64,000 nt of DNA from Bradyrhizobium hereditatis (GCF_020329435.1 NZ_JAGKJK010000003.1:372001-436000); one strand, 5' to 3'. Shown: positions 19,325 to 28,707, numbered from the stretch's first letter. Translations and numbers: made by a program. Notes: generated by a model not told the origin, from the sequence alone.

Positions 19325-20677
19325 TCACTTGCCGCTGCAAATACTGTTCGACGTCACGAAACTCGAAGACCGGCGCGAAAGGTCCTTGCGAACTGACCCA
19401 GCAATGACCGAACCTCCCTTAGCGTTTGGTCCAGCCATCGGGTTTGGGATGACGATCTGTCTTTCACTCTCATTTGGTAAGTTTGCAGACTTGCGTGACA
19501 GCCAATCGCTATTGCTCAATGTACACAGCGCATAGGCTTTAACGGGGAGTAACAGAAAGATGTTGATGAGTGTATGCAGAGAAAAGCCGAGAAAGCGCAG
19601 TTCGCGAGCACGAAAGGCTGCGACGCTGCAGCGAACCACGGTCATTGATGCGATAATCAGTCCTGTCCACCACGGTACTGTGGCTGTGATTGCGAGCTGC
19701 GCGAGCGCCGCTAGCGCTGAAACGGCGAGAAGTAGCGGGCCGAGATTCTGTCCGACTACATCTAGCGTGAGATAGCGATCAAGTTCGGGCAACAGGCGCA
19801 GCGCAAGGAAGGTGTCACGGAAAGTGCTGCGTGCCCAACGGAGTTGTTGGCGCAGATACGGCCCTAGCCTATCCGGAACCACTGTCGCCGCGACGGCGTC
19901 GGGAATGTACTCCGTTCGAAACCCTGCTTTCAACATGAGGATCGTGAGGTGGCGATCCTCACCGAAGTCGCTTGGCTTTCCGCGAAAAAACTGCGTCTCG
20001 TACTGATCTAACAGCAAAAGGAGCGCGGAGCGGCGATACATGGCACATGGGCCGCAGCAGCACATAACGGCGCCGAAGCGAGCCTGTGCCGCGCGCTCTT
20101 CGTTGCAAGCCAACCAGTACTCCATGTCGATGAGCCGGGTTAACCAGGTGTCGTTTCGGTTACTCGCCGTCAACTGACCCATGGCCGCCCCGATCGCTGG
20201 ATCTTGCATCTTTCGTGCAAGTTGCGTGACTACATCGGCGGCGAGTATCGTGTCCGAATCGACGTTGAGCACCAAATCTCCGGACGACCTGCGTATCGCA
20301 GCGATCTGCGCCTTCCGCTTTCCGACATTCTTTTGCAAAAGAATAAAGTTGAACCTCGGGTCTTCAGCGTAGGCGTCGTGAACGGGTGCTAGGGCTTCGA
20401 GATTTCCGGAACCGTCATCAACCACATAGACCTGCAGTTTCCCGCCGTAGTCTTGGCCAGCAATGGATCTCAGACACGCCGATAGCGTGCGCGGGTCCTC
20501 GTTGAAGCAGGGGACGATGACATCCACGCTCGGCAAAGCGTCGGAGACGACCACGTCATCCGAAGCCGATGAAACGTTTGTTGGTAGAGCATAAAGCACC
20601 TGCGCGCTCTTATAGAAAGTCGAGAGCAGCGCATACAATGAAATGGCGACAGTGCTGGTCGTAGCAAGAAGAGTCAT
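19325..20677 (-). CDS. nodC: NodC, chitooligosaccharide synthase
   Basis: NodC makes the N-acetylglucosamine backbone of the Nod factor from UDP-GlcNAc at the inner membrane. In the 450-residue protein the GT2 motifs are intact: VDSD (139-142), GEDRH (239-243) with the catalytic Asp241, and QQLRW (277-281). One N-terminal and three C-terminal hydrophobic segments fit the known topology. The start at 20677 (MTLLATTSTV) is preferred over the longer frame from 20737, which would overlap nodB. The tail is somewhat shorter than the roughly 485 residues I recall for B. japonicum NodC and diverges after KAYALCTLSNSDWLSRK. Confidence 0.96.
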   Translation of the reverse strand: MTLLATTSTVAISLYALLSTFYKSAQVLYALPTNVSSASDDVVVSDALPSVDVIVPCFNEDPRTLSACLRSIAGQDYGGKLQVYVVDDGSGNLEALAPVHDAYAEDPRFNFILLQKNVGKRKAQIAAIRRSSGDLVLNVDSDTILAADVVTQLARKMQDPAIGAAMGQLTASNRNDTWLTRLIDMEYWLACNEERAAQARFGAVMCCCGPCAMYRRSALLLLLDQYETQFFRGKPSDFGEDRHLTILMLKAGFRTEYIPDAVAATVVPDRLGPYLRQQLRWARSTFRDTFLALRLLPELDRYLTLDVVGQNLGPLLLAVSALAALAQLAITATVPWWTGLIIASMTVVRCSVAAFRARELRFLGFSLHTLINIFLLLPVKAYALCTLSNSDWLSRKSANLPNESERQIVIPNPMAGPNAKGGSVIAGSVRKDLSRRSSSFVTSNSICSGK

Positions 20678-20693
20678 GGGTGTGTCGATTTGT

Positions 20694-21353
20694 TTAGTGA
20701 GGTTGAGGAAGCGAGCGGATCGAAAATCCGCGACCATGCAATGCTGGAATCAGGCGGGAAAGCGCCAAGACGGTCTGGTCGCGCACACGAGCATGAGTGG
20801 CCCGTCCCAACTCCTCGGGAGGACATCCATCGTGCAAGAGCACGATTGCACCCGGCCGGACAGAGGCCATCACAGCGTCGACAATCGCGCTAACACCGGG
20901 ACGAGACCAGTCTCGCGGATCTACCGACCAGTGCAGGGCGGCCAGTCCAGCCCTCGCCGATGTAGTGAGCACCTCTTCGCTCCACATCCCATAAGGCGCA
21001 CGCATGTGCCGCGGCGCGGCCTGGGGGCACGCCATTTTGATGACCCTGCTCGCCGTTAGTATTTCATATTGCACTTCGGTGAGTTCGCATCTGGACAGAT
21101 CCGGATGCGTCATTGTGTGGTTTGCGACCTCGTGCCCTTCTGCGATCATTCGTCGGATCAGTTTCGGCTGGTCCGCCGCGTACGCCCCGATAACGAAGAA
21201 CGTTGCGGGCGCTCGGTGTTCCGCGAGCACATCCAGGATATCCGGCGTGCAGAGTGGATCGGGACCGTCGTCAAACGTCAGATAGACGCCGCGACTTTCA
21301 GTGCGGTCAGCGTATTCGCTGCGCACCTCGCATAAGCGGTCGAGGTATGTCAC
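20694..21353 (-). CDS. nodB: NodB, chitooligosaccharide deacetylase
   Basis: NodB removes the N-acetyl group from the non-reducing end of the chitooligosaccharide. The 219-residue polysaccharide deacetylase shows the metal motif TFDDG (Asp28, Asp29) and HTMTH (His79, His83), plus RAPYGMW and the C-terminal VLLHDG. The ATG overlaps the nodA stop as ATGA, so the two genes are translationally coupled. Confidence 0.96.
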   Translation of the reverse strand: MTYLDRLCEVRSEYADRTESRGVYLTFDDGPDPLCTPDILDVLAEHRAPATFFVIGAYAADQPKLIRRMIAEGHEVANHTMTHPDLSRCELTEVQYEILTASRVIKMACPQAAPRHMRAPYGMWSEEVLTTSARAGLAALHWSVDPRDWSRPGVSAIVDAVMASVRPGAIVLLHDGCPPEELGRATHARVRDQTVLALSRLIPALHGRGFSIRSLPQPH

Positions 21354-21982
21354 AGCTCAGGCCCGTTCCGATCAATCACCGTACCAGCCGGCCACTCGCT
21401 GATCGGCCGTCCAATCGGTATAACCAGGACAAGCACGTCCTCGACGCGCGTGGGCGACAAGTTCAGATACACATCCGGAAGGGTGGACCGCACGCGGACC
21501 CCGGAGATAATGGTTGCCAGACCGCGGCGGGCCAGCAACCTTGTAAGATGTTCCTTCAGCGCATGCCGAACCGTACCGAAACAGAATGGAACGCCGAGCT
21601 TCTGCAGTACTGGATACATCACGCGCATTGAGTGAGTGATTCCGAGTCCCTCAAGATCCGGACGTACCCCGTACAATCCGAGCTCGGCCACTAGTAGATC
21701 GACCTCTCCGATCTTGATGAAGCGGCGTAGCGCGCCCAGATGAGCCGCTACGCCGCGTGCGTCGTAGCCGATTACACGGAGCTCAGGTCTCGCCCCGGCC
21801 CAACTTCGATAGTCTCCGAATGGTTTGGCATTGAATTCCCCGGTGGGACCATAGGTCTTTCGGAAGAAGTCGGAGAGTTCGATATGGTCGGCGAGGCGCA
21901 GTTCATTCTCCCAGACCACCCTCCACCGCACCGGCGAGCGCATGGACACACCTGCCGTAGAGCTGGATAAGGCAATATTCAT
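21350..21982 (-). CDS. nodA: NodA, Nod-factor N-acyltransferase
   Basis: NodA attaches the fatty acyl chain to the deacetylated chitooligosaccharide. The 210-residue protein has the family signatures [29 protein letters not shown] and [20 protein letters not shown]. The ATG at 21982 has GAGG six bases upstream and gives the usual NodA length; the open frame upstream is part of the leader. A receiver-like frame ends at the nodA ATG (ATGA overlap). Confidence 0.97.
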   Translation of the reverse strand: MNIALSSSTAGVSMRSPVRWRVVWENELRLADHIELSDFFRKTYGPTGEFNAKPFGDYRSWAGARPELRVIGYDARGVAAHLGALRRFIKIGEVDLLVAELGLYGVRPDLEGLGITHSMRVMYPVLQKLGVPFCFGTVRHALKEHLTRLLARRGLATIISGVRVRSTLPDVYLNLSPTRVEDVLVLVIPIGRPISEWPAGTVIDRNGPEL

Positions 21983-22302
21983 AATTGCCTCGCATGCACT
22001 GTCTGGCGCTTGACGATGGAGTTGATGCACGCGAGCCGTTCGCTTTCGATGAATGGCTTCACCGGGGAATGGGAAAGGCTGGCTGCGGCCAGATGCTGGC
22101 ATAGCTCGAGCCCGGCCACTCCGGGCCACTGAACATTCGCTATCAAGCAGGACGTGCTGCGAGAACGGCTGAATTGCGAGAACTCATCTGCGCACTGGAC
22201 AGATTCGCAATTTTCGCCTGTCAAACAGAGTGCGCCTGTCAGCGCTTTACGGACCGATGCATCGCTATCCACGACGGAGATTACATCGAGCGCATGTGCC
22301 AT
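21979..22302 (-). CDS. Degenerate response-regulator receiver domain in the nodA leader
   Basis: A 107-residue frame from ATG 22302 to the nodA start, with an ATGA overlap. It reads as a CheY/FixJ-type receiver: acidic pocket VVDSD (Asp12, Asp14), then [17 protein letters not shown] where the phospho-acceptor Asp is replaced by Asn56, and a degraded end ([11 protein letters not shown]). No output domain follows. The position is that of nodY in B. japonicum, but I cannot say it is NodY. It could be a decayed insertion or a small phosphorylation-independent regulator. Start signal is weak. Confidence 0.5.
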   Translation of the reverse strand: MAHALDVISVVDSDASVRKALTGALCLTGENCESVQCADEFSQFSRSRSTSCLIANVQWPGVAGLELCQHLAAASLSHSPVKPFIESERLACINSIVKRQTVHARQL

Positions 22303-22560
22303 TCGCACCAGATCCACTGGGGACTTCTCCTGCATTCTGCGCACGATTTGACTGCTATGGACACGCGATAGATTTGGCCGGGTCGCAAAGGCATTTGGCG
22401 CCTTCAATCGACAGCTCCTGACTGGTTGCGACGTTAGAGCGAACTGGCGGGCTGGATCAATTCTACGGAGGTAAACGGCCAATATAGAAACAGTTGGAGA
22501 CGCTATACGAACGTTTATCGGTAGTGTGTGGCGATGCGACTTGCGGCACGCCTGTCGCGT
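22290..22560 (-). repeat. nodA leader segment with paralogue at 9580-9880
   Basis: Minus-strand sequence shared in order with the leader of the sulfotransferase gene, showing that the nod box plus leader was duplicated as a unit. Best conserved is the part around AATCAGGAGCTG in the copy (AGTCAGGAGCTG here) through CCGGCCAAAT. Confidence 0.7.
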
Positions 22561-22749
22561 CAAGCCACTGCGATGCAGTTTGCGCAACCCGTTGAAAACT
22601 CTGGCTCCAATGGACATGCGCTTCGATCGGCGCTCGGGGTGCAGCTGAGACTTTTTCGCGGAGCCGGGGCAAAGACCGATAAGCATTCCTGATATGCCTG
22701 AACTTTGTGTTTGTCCCGACCGACGGCTTTGCTATCCGCCATTCGGCAC

Positions 22750-22796
22750 AATTGGTAAAATCGATTGTTTTTATTGAACTCATCCAAAGGATGGAT
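22750..22796 (-). promoter_or_regulatory. nod box of the nodABCSUIJ operon
   Basis: Reading towards nodA: ATCCATCCTTTGGATGAG, then CAATAAAAACAATCGATTTT and ACCAATT. All parts of the 47-base consensus are present. NodD binds here to drive nodA transcription; the nodD1 start codon lies 12 bases beyond the other end, so the site probably also mediates nodD1 control. Confidence 0.92.
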
Positions 22797-22807
22797 AACT
22801 CCACGCT

Positions 22808-23752
22808 ATGCGCTTCAAAGGACTTGATCTAAATCTTCTCGTCGCGCTCGATGCTCTGATGACCGAGCGCAATCTCACCGCGGCGGCACGCAGCATCAAT
22901 CTGAGCCAGCCGGCCATGAGTGCGGCCGTCGCCCGGCTACGCGCTTATTTCCGCGATGAACTATTTACGATGAGGGGCCGGGAGCTTGTCCCAACACCAC
23001 GAGCGAAGCGGCTCGCAGCACCGATTCGCGAGACTCTGGTGCACATTCAGCTCTCCATTATTTCCCGCGACACGTTCAACCCAGCCGAATCGGACCGCCG
23101 TTTCAGGATCCTGCTTTCCGATTTCATGACAGTTGTTTTCTTTCGAAGGATCGTCGACCGTGTCGCGCAGGAAGCTCCCGCCGTCCGGTTCGAATTTCTG
23201 CCCTTTATCGATGAGCCAGATGAGCTTCTGCGGCGCGGCGAGGTCGACTTTCTTGTCTTACCGGAATTGTTCATGTCGAGCGCGCATCCTAAAGCGACAC
23301 TGTTCGAGGAGACACTCGTGTGCGTAGGCTGCCGCACTAACAAGCAGCTGTCACGGCAGCTTACATTCGACAAATACATATCAATGGGACACGTTGCAGC
23401 GAAGTTCGGGCAGGCGCTTAGGCCCAATATTGAGGAATGGTTCTTGCTTGAGCACGGTCTTAAAAGACGTATCGAGGTCGCTGTGCAGGGCTTTACGATG
23501 ATCCCGCCGATGCTATCGGGGACTGAGCGTATAGCGACGATGCCCTCAAGGTTGGCCCAGCATTTCGCAAAGACGATGCCCCTGCGGATCGTCGAAACTC
23601 CTCTCCCACTTCCCGCATTCACCGAGGCCATCCAATGGCCTGCCCTCCACAATACTGATCCGGCAAGCATTTGGATGCGGCGGATAATGTTGCAGGAGGC
23701 GGCCCGCATGGCTTCTCCGCGTGAGACCCCCCGAAATCGCAGGCGCTGCTAG
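22808..23752 (+). CDS. nodD1: NodD1, LysR-type flavonoid-responsive activator
   Basis: A 314-residue LysR-family regulator. The N-terminus [17 protein letters not shown] and helix-turn-helix [20 protein letters not shown] (21-40) are typical NodD. It activates nod box promoters with plant flavonoids. It is divergent from nodA across the nod box and is followed by nodD2 in the same orientation; this adjacency to the nod box is why it is called nodD1. The start follows an unusually poor ribosome site because the leader is occupied by the nod box. Confidence 0.95.
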   Translation: MRFKGLDLNLLVALDALMTERNLTAAARSINLSQPAMSAAVARLRAYFRDELFTMRGRELVPTPRAKRLAAPIRETLVHIQLSIISRDTFNPAESDRRFRILLSDFMTVVFFRRIVDRVAQEAPAVRFEFLPFIDEPDELLRRGEVDFLVLPELFMSSAHPKATLFEETLVCVGCRTNKQLSRQLTFDKYISMGHVAAKFGQALRPNIEEWFLLEHGLKRRIEVAVQGFTMIPPMLSGTERIATMPSRLAQHFAKTMPLRIVETPLPLPAFTEAIQWPALHNTDPASIWMRRIMLQEAARMASPRETPRNRRRC

Positions 23753-24161
23753 GTTTTGCTCGAGGCCTCTTAACACCTGGTCTCGGCCATCCAGATGCTT
23801 CAAGATCACCTGCTCGCTCGGGCCGCTCTCGTATGCCGCATGTCTCGGAAGCCCCCCACTGCAAGAGGCACCTACGCCACTTCTGCCTGCAGAAGAACCC
23901 CTGCAGTTCGATGTCAGCCGCGGCGCGCCCGAATTGGCGGTTAAGCAGCCGCTGATCAAGTAGCGATATAATCTTACTTCGCGCCAGCCGCCTGGCAGGT
24001 CTGCCGCAAGATGTTCTTGGAACTAGGCAAAGAGCGCAGCGGAGGGCTTTTTACGCGATTGTGGCGGGCTGCATTGGCACCTGTGCCTGCGAGGTGGTTC
24101 AGATATTCCGACAGACGCATTTGTCGAATGAAATGATGTTCAGCTACACCAATGAAATTGC
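23753..24161. other. nodD1-nodD2 intergenic, no gene recognised
   Basis: About 400 bases after nodD1. The last 25 bases before the MerR-type promoter (CAGCTACACCAATGAAAT) resemble the stretch ahead of nolA; otherwise nothing recognisable. Confidence 0.45.
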
Positions 24162-24192
24162 TTGAATCGCACACTGCGTCAGGTTGTAGGCT
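24162..24192 (+). promoter_or_regulatory. MerR-type promoter, copy B (duplicated nolA promoter)
   Basis: TTGAAT and TAGGCT are separated by 19 bases, the long spacer typical of MerR-controlled promoters, with GCGTCAGG inside the spacer as in the nolA promoter at 26867. It reads towards a nolA 5' fragment and then nodD2. Confidence 0.6.
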
Positions 24193-24262
24193 CACAAACG
24201 ACGAGCAAAGCTATGCCACGCGGAGCGTCGATAGCGCATCTGCGGCGCTATTGGCGTAATGG
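24193..24262 (+). pseudogene. nolA 5' end duplicate
   Basis: The sequence GAGCAAAGCTATGCCACG, then GAGCGTCGATAGCGCAT and a variant of the next 30 bases, aligns with the nolA start (26913 onward: AAAGCTACACCACGAAGGC). Similarity covers about the first 20 codons and includes the promoter upstream, then disappears. It shows that nolA and its promoter were duplicated next to nodD2 and the copy was lost. Confidence 0.65.
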
Positions 24263-24486
24263 TGGGCAACGCGCCCTACTCTCAGCGGTTCATAGTGATC
24301 GATGTAGCGCTGGGAGCGATTGCTGAGCGCACCAAAGGCCCTACTTCAAGCCGCGGGCGACTTCCTCGCCCGCTCGCATCCTCCGTTGCGCAACCAACAT
24401 GCTTGCGACGAGTACGAGAGCGATCGCGCGGGTAGCCCGGAAAGAGCCTAGCTCGGGGGGCGACTGGGACCTTCATCGAAGTAACC

Positions 24487-24527
24487 ATTATTGCTCAATG
24501 TTTACAGCGCAAAGGCTTTCAGCGGGA
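24487..24527 (+). repeat. Inverted copy of a nodC 3' segment in the nodD2 leader
   Basis: 33 of 41 bases match 19508-19548, which on the minus strand encodes the end of NodC (around KAYALCTLSN). Here it forms the last 47 bases before the nodD2 ATG and contributes its ribosome site. Confidence 0.6.
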
Positions 24528-24533
24528 GACGAT

Positions 24534-25487
24534 ATGCGTTTTAAGGGCCTTGATCTAAATCTTCTTGTTGCGCTCGATGCTTTGATGACCGAGCGTAACC
24601 TCACCGCGGCGGCACGCAGCATCAAGCTGAGCCAGCCGGCCATGAGCGCCGCCGTCGCCCGGCTACGCGCCTATTTCCGCGATGACCTATTTACAATGAG
24701 AGGCCGGGAACTGGTTCCCACACCGCGTGCCGAAGGGCTCGCCGCCCCTATTCGCGAGGCTCTGCTGCACATCCAGCTCTCCATTATTTCCCAGGATGTG
24801 TTCAACCCTGCCAAATCGGATCGCCGCTTCCGGATCCTTCTGTCCGATTTCATGACAATCGTATTCTTTCGAAAGGTCGTGGACCGTGTCGCACGGGAAG
24901 CTCCCGCCGTCAGCTTCGAATTGCTGCCACTCGCCGATGCGACGGACGAGCTTCTCCGGCGCGGTGAAGTCGATTTTCTTATCTTGCCGGAATTGTTCAT
25001 GTCGAGCGCACACCCTAAAGCCACATTGTTCGAGGAGAGACTCGTGTGCGTCGGATGCCGCACGAACAAGCAGCTTCCAACGCCGCTTACATTCGAGAGA
25101 TACATGTCCATGGGACATGTTGCGGTCAAGTTCGGGCTTACGCGAAAGCCCTCCATTGAGGAATGGTTCTTACTCAAGCACGGTCTCAACAGACGCATCG
25201 AGGTTGTCGTGCAGAGCTTTAGCATGATCCCCCCGATACTATTGGACACTGACCGCATAGGTACGATGCCCGCAAGGCTGGTTAAGCATTTCGAAAACAC
25301 GATGCCCCTGCAGATCGTCGAACTTACGCGGTCACTTCCCGCGTTTACCGAGGCTGTCCAATGGCCCGCTTTTCACAATAGTGATCCGGCAAGCATCTGG
25401 ATGCGGCAGATATTATTGGAAGAAGCGTCCCGCATGAGTCCTCCGTCTGAGATCACGAAAGATGCTGGCGCCTCTAAATTCACTTAA
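24534..25487 (+). CDS. nodD2: NodD2, LysR-type regulator
   Basis: A 317-residue NodD, highly similar to NodD1 for most of its length, including [20 protein letters not shown] and the helix-turn-helix. In Bradyrhizobium NodD2 is known as a negative or population-density-linked regulator of nod genes. The ATG at 24534 (GGGAG eight bases upstream) is chosen over a frame opening at 24399 because it aligns with NodD1. Differences cluster in the ligand-binding half. Confidence 0.93.
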   Translation: MRFKGLDLNLLVALDALMTERNLTAAARSIKLSQPAMSAAVARLRAYFRDDLFTMRGRELVPTPRAEGLAAPIREALLHIQLSIISQDVFNPAKSDRRFRILLSDFMTIVFFRKVVDRVAREAPAVSFELLPLADATDELLRRGEVDFLILPELFMSSAHPKATLFEERLVCVGCRTNKQLPTPLTFERYMSMGHVAVKFGLTRKPSIEEWFLLKHGLNRRIEVVVQSFSMIPPILLDTDRIGTMPARLVKHFENTMPLQIVELTRSLPAFTEAVQWPAFHNSDPASIWMRQILLEEASRMSPPSEITKDAGASKFT

Positions 25488-26555
25488 AGCGTCTTCTCAC
25501 CTCCTCTTCCATCAATCGGGGTTACCCCAACTGAGCCTTATTCATCCTAAGCGCGAATTCGCAAAGCGTGCTATGTCTCTAATATCTATACGCATATCTC
25601 AGCCGTCTCGCGCGCGCTTAACATAGGCTCCTCTCGGCTTGACGCCATTCTCTGTCGAGCTCGATGGCGACAATTTGCGGCGTTGAAGATTAGTGACCCA
25701 TTGCAAATGCCTATTGAACCTGCCACACCGGCAACGTTCTCAAGCCAGCGGTTGGGCTCGCTCGAGAGGATAGCGCCCCAGTCCAGCAGAGACGGAGCGC
25801 GACATGCAAATGACCTACGCGATCAACGACATTTCCTACACATGGTCGGCGGCAGTTCTGGCACGAAGTCAGCTCCGATATCTACATTCGCTGGACATTC
25901 ATTCTCCAGGGGCGCCTGGTCTCTCCCTCCCCATCTCCAACAGCGCATCATTTGCAAATCGAAGCGGTTGCAGGACTGATTCTGCGACGGCAAGCACGCG
26001 CTCCTGGCGACCCAATTGCGCAACTAACTCGCAAGTGCGCTGATATCAGCAGAACTCGACATTCGCCTGCAGGGTTGCGAAGAACAGTGAGACTAGCTAA
26101 TCGGCCCAGATGCGCGCAGCGCACTGGCATCGATTATTCGCAGGCATTGCCCGTCTGCGTGTCCGGCATTTGGTATACATTAAGACAGCGGGAGCCAAGC
26201 TGAGCAAGATACTTGGATTATCGTCGTTGGATCAGCATTGGCTGCCGACCGATGCTCGTATCGGCTGCGCGCTTTCTTGCAGCAATGACTTAGAATAGCG
26301 GCCCACCGAATGTAGGAATTGTCTTCTTCGCCGCGCCAATCCGGCTGCACAGGGCACTCGATGCTCGCAAACGTTCCGAGAAAAGCTAGTCGAGTCCCCC
26401 GCGCGGCCTTGAGGCGGAGCAAAGCGCGACCGTGTTGCGCAACAGCATCACTTCAACGTATACCGCATCTTCGTCGCTGTACGCCGGCGGCCTGTCTTCT
26501 TTTGGCCAAACGTCTTAGCCACGTGCGGCCGCCTTAGCGTTAATCAAGGAGCCGA
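25488..26555. other. nodD2-nolA interval, first part, no gene recognised
   Basis: Over 1 kb without a convincing gene. Several short frames on both strands (for example from 25804) have no recognisable motif. Base composition is less GC-rich than in the neighbouring genes, consistent with decayed DNA. Confidence 0.45.
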
Positions 26556-26768
26556 ATGTTGCAGCAATACAGTGGTGTCTACGATCCGGAAGACCTCTCG
26601 GTCTTGGGAAGGATTTTTGATGAAGCAGTCGCGGCTTTACCGGCCTCCATGCGAACTCCTGAAAATCGAACGGCAATCGCCACGCTTGTTCTGCAACGTG
26701 CAGCAGCCGGTGAGGCCAACTTAGCGTCCCTGATGAACTTGATGGGCGCCATTGCTTCTGCTGCTTGA
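26556..26768 (+). CDS. Small protein of 70 residues upstream of nolA
   Basis: AAGGAG sits at ideal distance from the ATG. The acidic, helical sequence (DPEDLSVLGRIFDEAVAAL ... NRTAIATLVLQRAAAGE) resembles small proteins of unknown function widespread in rhizobia. It is 145 bases before nolA and precedes the nolA promoter. No function can be given. Confidence 0.7.
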   Translation: MLQQYSGVYDPEDLSVLGRIFDEAVAALPASMRTPENRTAIATLVLQRAAAGEANLASLMNLMGAIASAA

Positions 26769-26866
26769 TCAGGCGACTCTCTGAGCGCAGCACGTTGCTG
26801 GCGACAGAAGAGCCGCTTCGCTTGCGCCTGACTCGAAGCCGGTTTCAGGTAGACCATTGAAATAGC

Positions 26867-26897
26867 TTGAATCTCACGCGACGTCAGGTTGTAGGCT
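26867..26897 (+). promoter_or_regulatory. MerR-type promoter of nolA, copy A
   Basis: TTGAAT-N19-TAGGCT directly upstream of nolA (ATG 26913). The spacer holds the imperfect dyad TTGA-N13-TCAG. The 19-base spacing and dyad are the hallmark of promoters remodelled by MerR-family activators, suggesting NolA autoregulation. Confidence 0.7.
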
Positions 26898-26912
26898 TGA
26901 AATTAGAGAACC

Positions 26913-27620
26913 ATGACAAAAGCTACACCACGAAGGCGTCGATGGCGCATTGGCGAGCTCGCAGAGGCTACCGGAGTAACGGTACGCACGCTGCATCACT
27001 ATGAGCACACGGGCTTACTAACTGCGTCGGAACGCACCGACGGCGGTCACCGCATGTACGACCGCGAAGGCCTCAAACGGGTACATCAAATCCGAGCGCT
27101 ACGTGAGCTTGGCTTCTCGCTTTACGAGATCCGTAGAGCGATTGAGGGCAGAACGTCGCTTACTGACCTATTGCGCAAGCATTTGGAGAGAATTGAACTT
27201 CAAGTCGCGCGTGCAACCCTGTTGCGAGATCGTTTGCGCAACATGACGACGGATAGTGAATTACAAGTCAGTGTAGATGAGCTACCTGCCACTTTGGATG
27301 CAATGTCGCGGGTCGAGGAAGAACGCCCTCAGCCTCTCCCATGCACATGCGTCATAGACTCAGATCGAGAGGAGCGGTGGCGGAAGATCCGCGACGAGCT
27401 GCGTGATTGTGTGGATCGGGGCGAGCATCCCTGCAGCGAACGGGCAAATGCTGTGGCGCTTAGAGCGCGCTTGCTGATCACAGAAATTGCAGGAGCTGAT
27501 TCGACCGTTTCAACCATACTGAAAGTTCTTGCGCGATTGAGCGCGCCACGCAGTATGGCTGGCTGGGATCCCTGCCTGATGCAATATCTCGACCGCGCAC
27601 TTGCCGCCTTGAACGGATGA
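26913..27620 (+). CDS. nolA: NolA, MerR-family nodulation regulator
   Basis: A 235-residue regulator. The MerR helix-turn-helix IGELAEATGVTVRTLHHYE lies at 13-31 followed by the wing GGHRMYD and the coiled dimerisation helix. NolA controls genotype-specific nodulation in Bradyrhizobium and represses nod genes through NodD2. Internal ATG codons are known to give shorter NolA forms in B. japonicum; in-frame Met codons exist here (MTTDSELQ, MSRVEEER). Same orientation and order (nodD1-nodD2-nolA) as in B. japonicum. Confidence 0.93.
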   Translation: MTKATPRRRRWRIGELAEATGVTVRTLHHYEHTGLLTASERTDGGHRMYDREGLKRVHQIRALRELGFSLYEIRRAIEGRTSLTDLLRKHLERIELQVARATLLRDRLRNMTTDSELQVSVDELPATLDAMSRVEEERPQPLPCTCVIDSDREERWRKIRDELRDCVDRGEHPCSERANAVALRARLLITEIAGADSTVSTILKVLARLSAPRSMAGWDPCLMQYLDRALAALNG

Positions 27621-27832
27621 ACTGCGCTGAACCTGCCGCGCATAATGCGTGCGCCCCTGCTGTGTTCTCCATCTATGAGAATGAATTGAGCTTTATGGCG
27701 CCAGGGACGCGCCGGTTGTGGTTTGCCTCAGATGGTTGAGGACCCCTGTCGCTCTTCTCTAAGTTTTCCAGCGACGCTCCCTTGTCGAGACGTGACTTTG
27801 ACAAATTCATCGAGACGAGCCCCCGAAGGGGC

Positions 27833-27863
27833 TTGAATCTTACGTGGCGTCAAATTGTAGGAT
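27833..27863 (+). promoter_or_regulatory. MerR-type promoter, copy C
   Basis: TTGAAT-N19-TAGGAT, containing the perfect dyad half-sites TTGA-N13-TCAA. A hairpin AGCCCC-CGAA-GGGGCT ends at the -35. It reads towards the small frame at 27907 and is therefore a candidate NolA target. Confidence 0.6.
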
Positions 27864-27906
27864 CTCAATACGACCTAGCGACAACTCCGCCTAGGCGGGA
27901 GGACGC

Positions 27907-28023
27907 ATGGACCTGCAGTACGTTCAGAGCTTCTGGGCGAGAGCTCCGGCATTCTCGACGCACTGGATGATCATCGTTGCCTTGCAAGTGCTTGATCGGC
28001 GCGAGCCGTTCCGGTCCGGGTGA
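27907..28023 (+). CDS. Putative 38-residue peptide downstream of the MerR-type promoter
   Basis: ATG preceded by GGGAGG six bases upstream. The peptide has a hydrophobic middle (THWMIIVALQVL) and a basic end. It starts about 37 bases after the predicted transcription start of copy C. I do not recognise it; it could be a real small protein, a leader peptide, or the remains of a longer gene. Confidence 0.35.
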   Translation: MDLQYVQSFWARAPAFSTHWMIIVALQVLDRREPFRSG

Positions 28024-28094
28024 TCGCGGGGTGTACTGGATACCGACGCAGCGTTCGTTACGACTAGTCGGGCTTCGACTCGACATCATGTTGT

Positions 28095-28110
28095 TGGCTC
28101 ATCGGTTGCT
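28095..28110 (+). promoter_or_regulatory. RpoN (-24/-12) promoter upstream of 28139
   Basis: TTGGCTCATCGGTTGCT has GG and GC ten bases apart and both TGGC and TTGC elements. It is 29 bases before the ATG at 28139. No clear NifA upstream site is visible. Confidence 0.65.
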
Positions 28111-28138
28111 GCTCCAACAGTTAAGTTAAGGATTACGT

Positions 28139-28675
28139 ATGTCTCTAGCTGCTAGGCTCACGCGTCACGAGACGGTCAGAAGGCTCGAGCACTTCCGTAA
28201 GGAGCGGATTGTCAAGACGGTCTATGCGCCGGATTCGGTGCTGCCGTCGGCATACTTGCAGCTAAAACGGGACGACCAACTAGAGATCAGGGCGGCATGT
28301 ATTCACGTCGCCGTTGCCGGACAGGAACGGAAGCTCGGTCCGAGTTCGGCATGTGACGTCTCAGGCGCCGGTCCTTACAAAGTATGGAATGCAGGCGACA
28401 AACCCGCAGACTCCACATACGTGACGCCGCCGCGGGGATGGACATGCGAAACGTTTGCTGTGTTCGATCGATTGCAGCGTCAGCAGCGCGTCGGACGTGA
28501 TGGAATTCCGCTTATCGCCGCCTCTTTCGAAGGCAAGCCAATGGTTGTTTCGCTCTGTCACGGCAGCTCCGGAGGGTCGGCCGGCCGCGGCCTATGCGCT
28601 GCCTTGAGGCATCCAAAGGTAGCGTTATCTCATAACCAAGCGGCGCCCGCACATGCGCAGGAACGGCGAGGCTGA
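28139..28675 (+). CDS. Unknown 178-residue protein behind an RpoN promoter
   Basis: The ATG at 28139 has AAGGA eight bases upstream and lies just after a good -24/-12 promoter, which argues for a real gene. The protein is basic at its start (ARLTRHETVRRLEHFRKERIVKTVY) and contains no domain I recognise; the C-terminal third is low in structure and may be out of the ancestral frame. It precedes the solute-binding protein gene by 32 bases, so the two may be co-transcribed under NifA control. Confidence 0.5.
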   Translation: MSLAARLTRHETVRRLEHFRKERIVKTVYAPDSVLPSAYLQLKRDDQLEIRAACIHVAVAGQERKLGPSSACDVSGAGPYKVWNAGDKPADSTYVTPPRGWTCETFAVFDRLQRQQRVGRDGIPLIAASFEGKPMVVSLCHGSSGGSAGRGLCAALRHPKVALSHNQAAPAHAQERRG

Positions 28676-28707
28676 TAGCAAACTCAAGCGAACATCCGGA
28701 GCTCTAA

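Noticed and set aside
25664..25690. Possible -24/-12 promoter (TGGC...TTGC)
   Set aside because: GG and GC are nine bases apart instead of ten and no gene follows.
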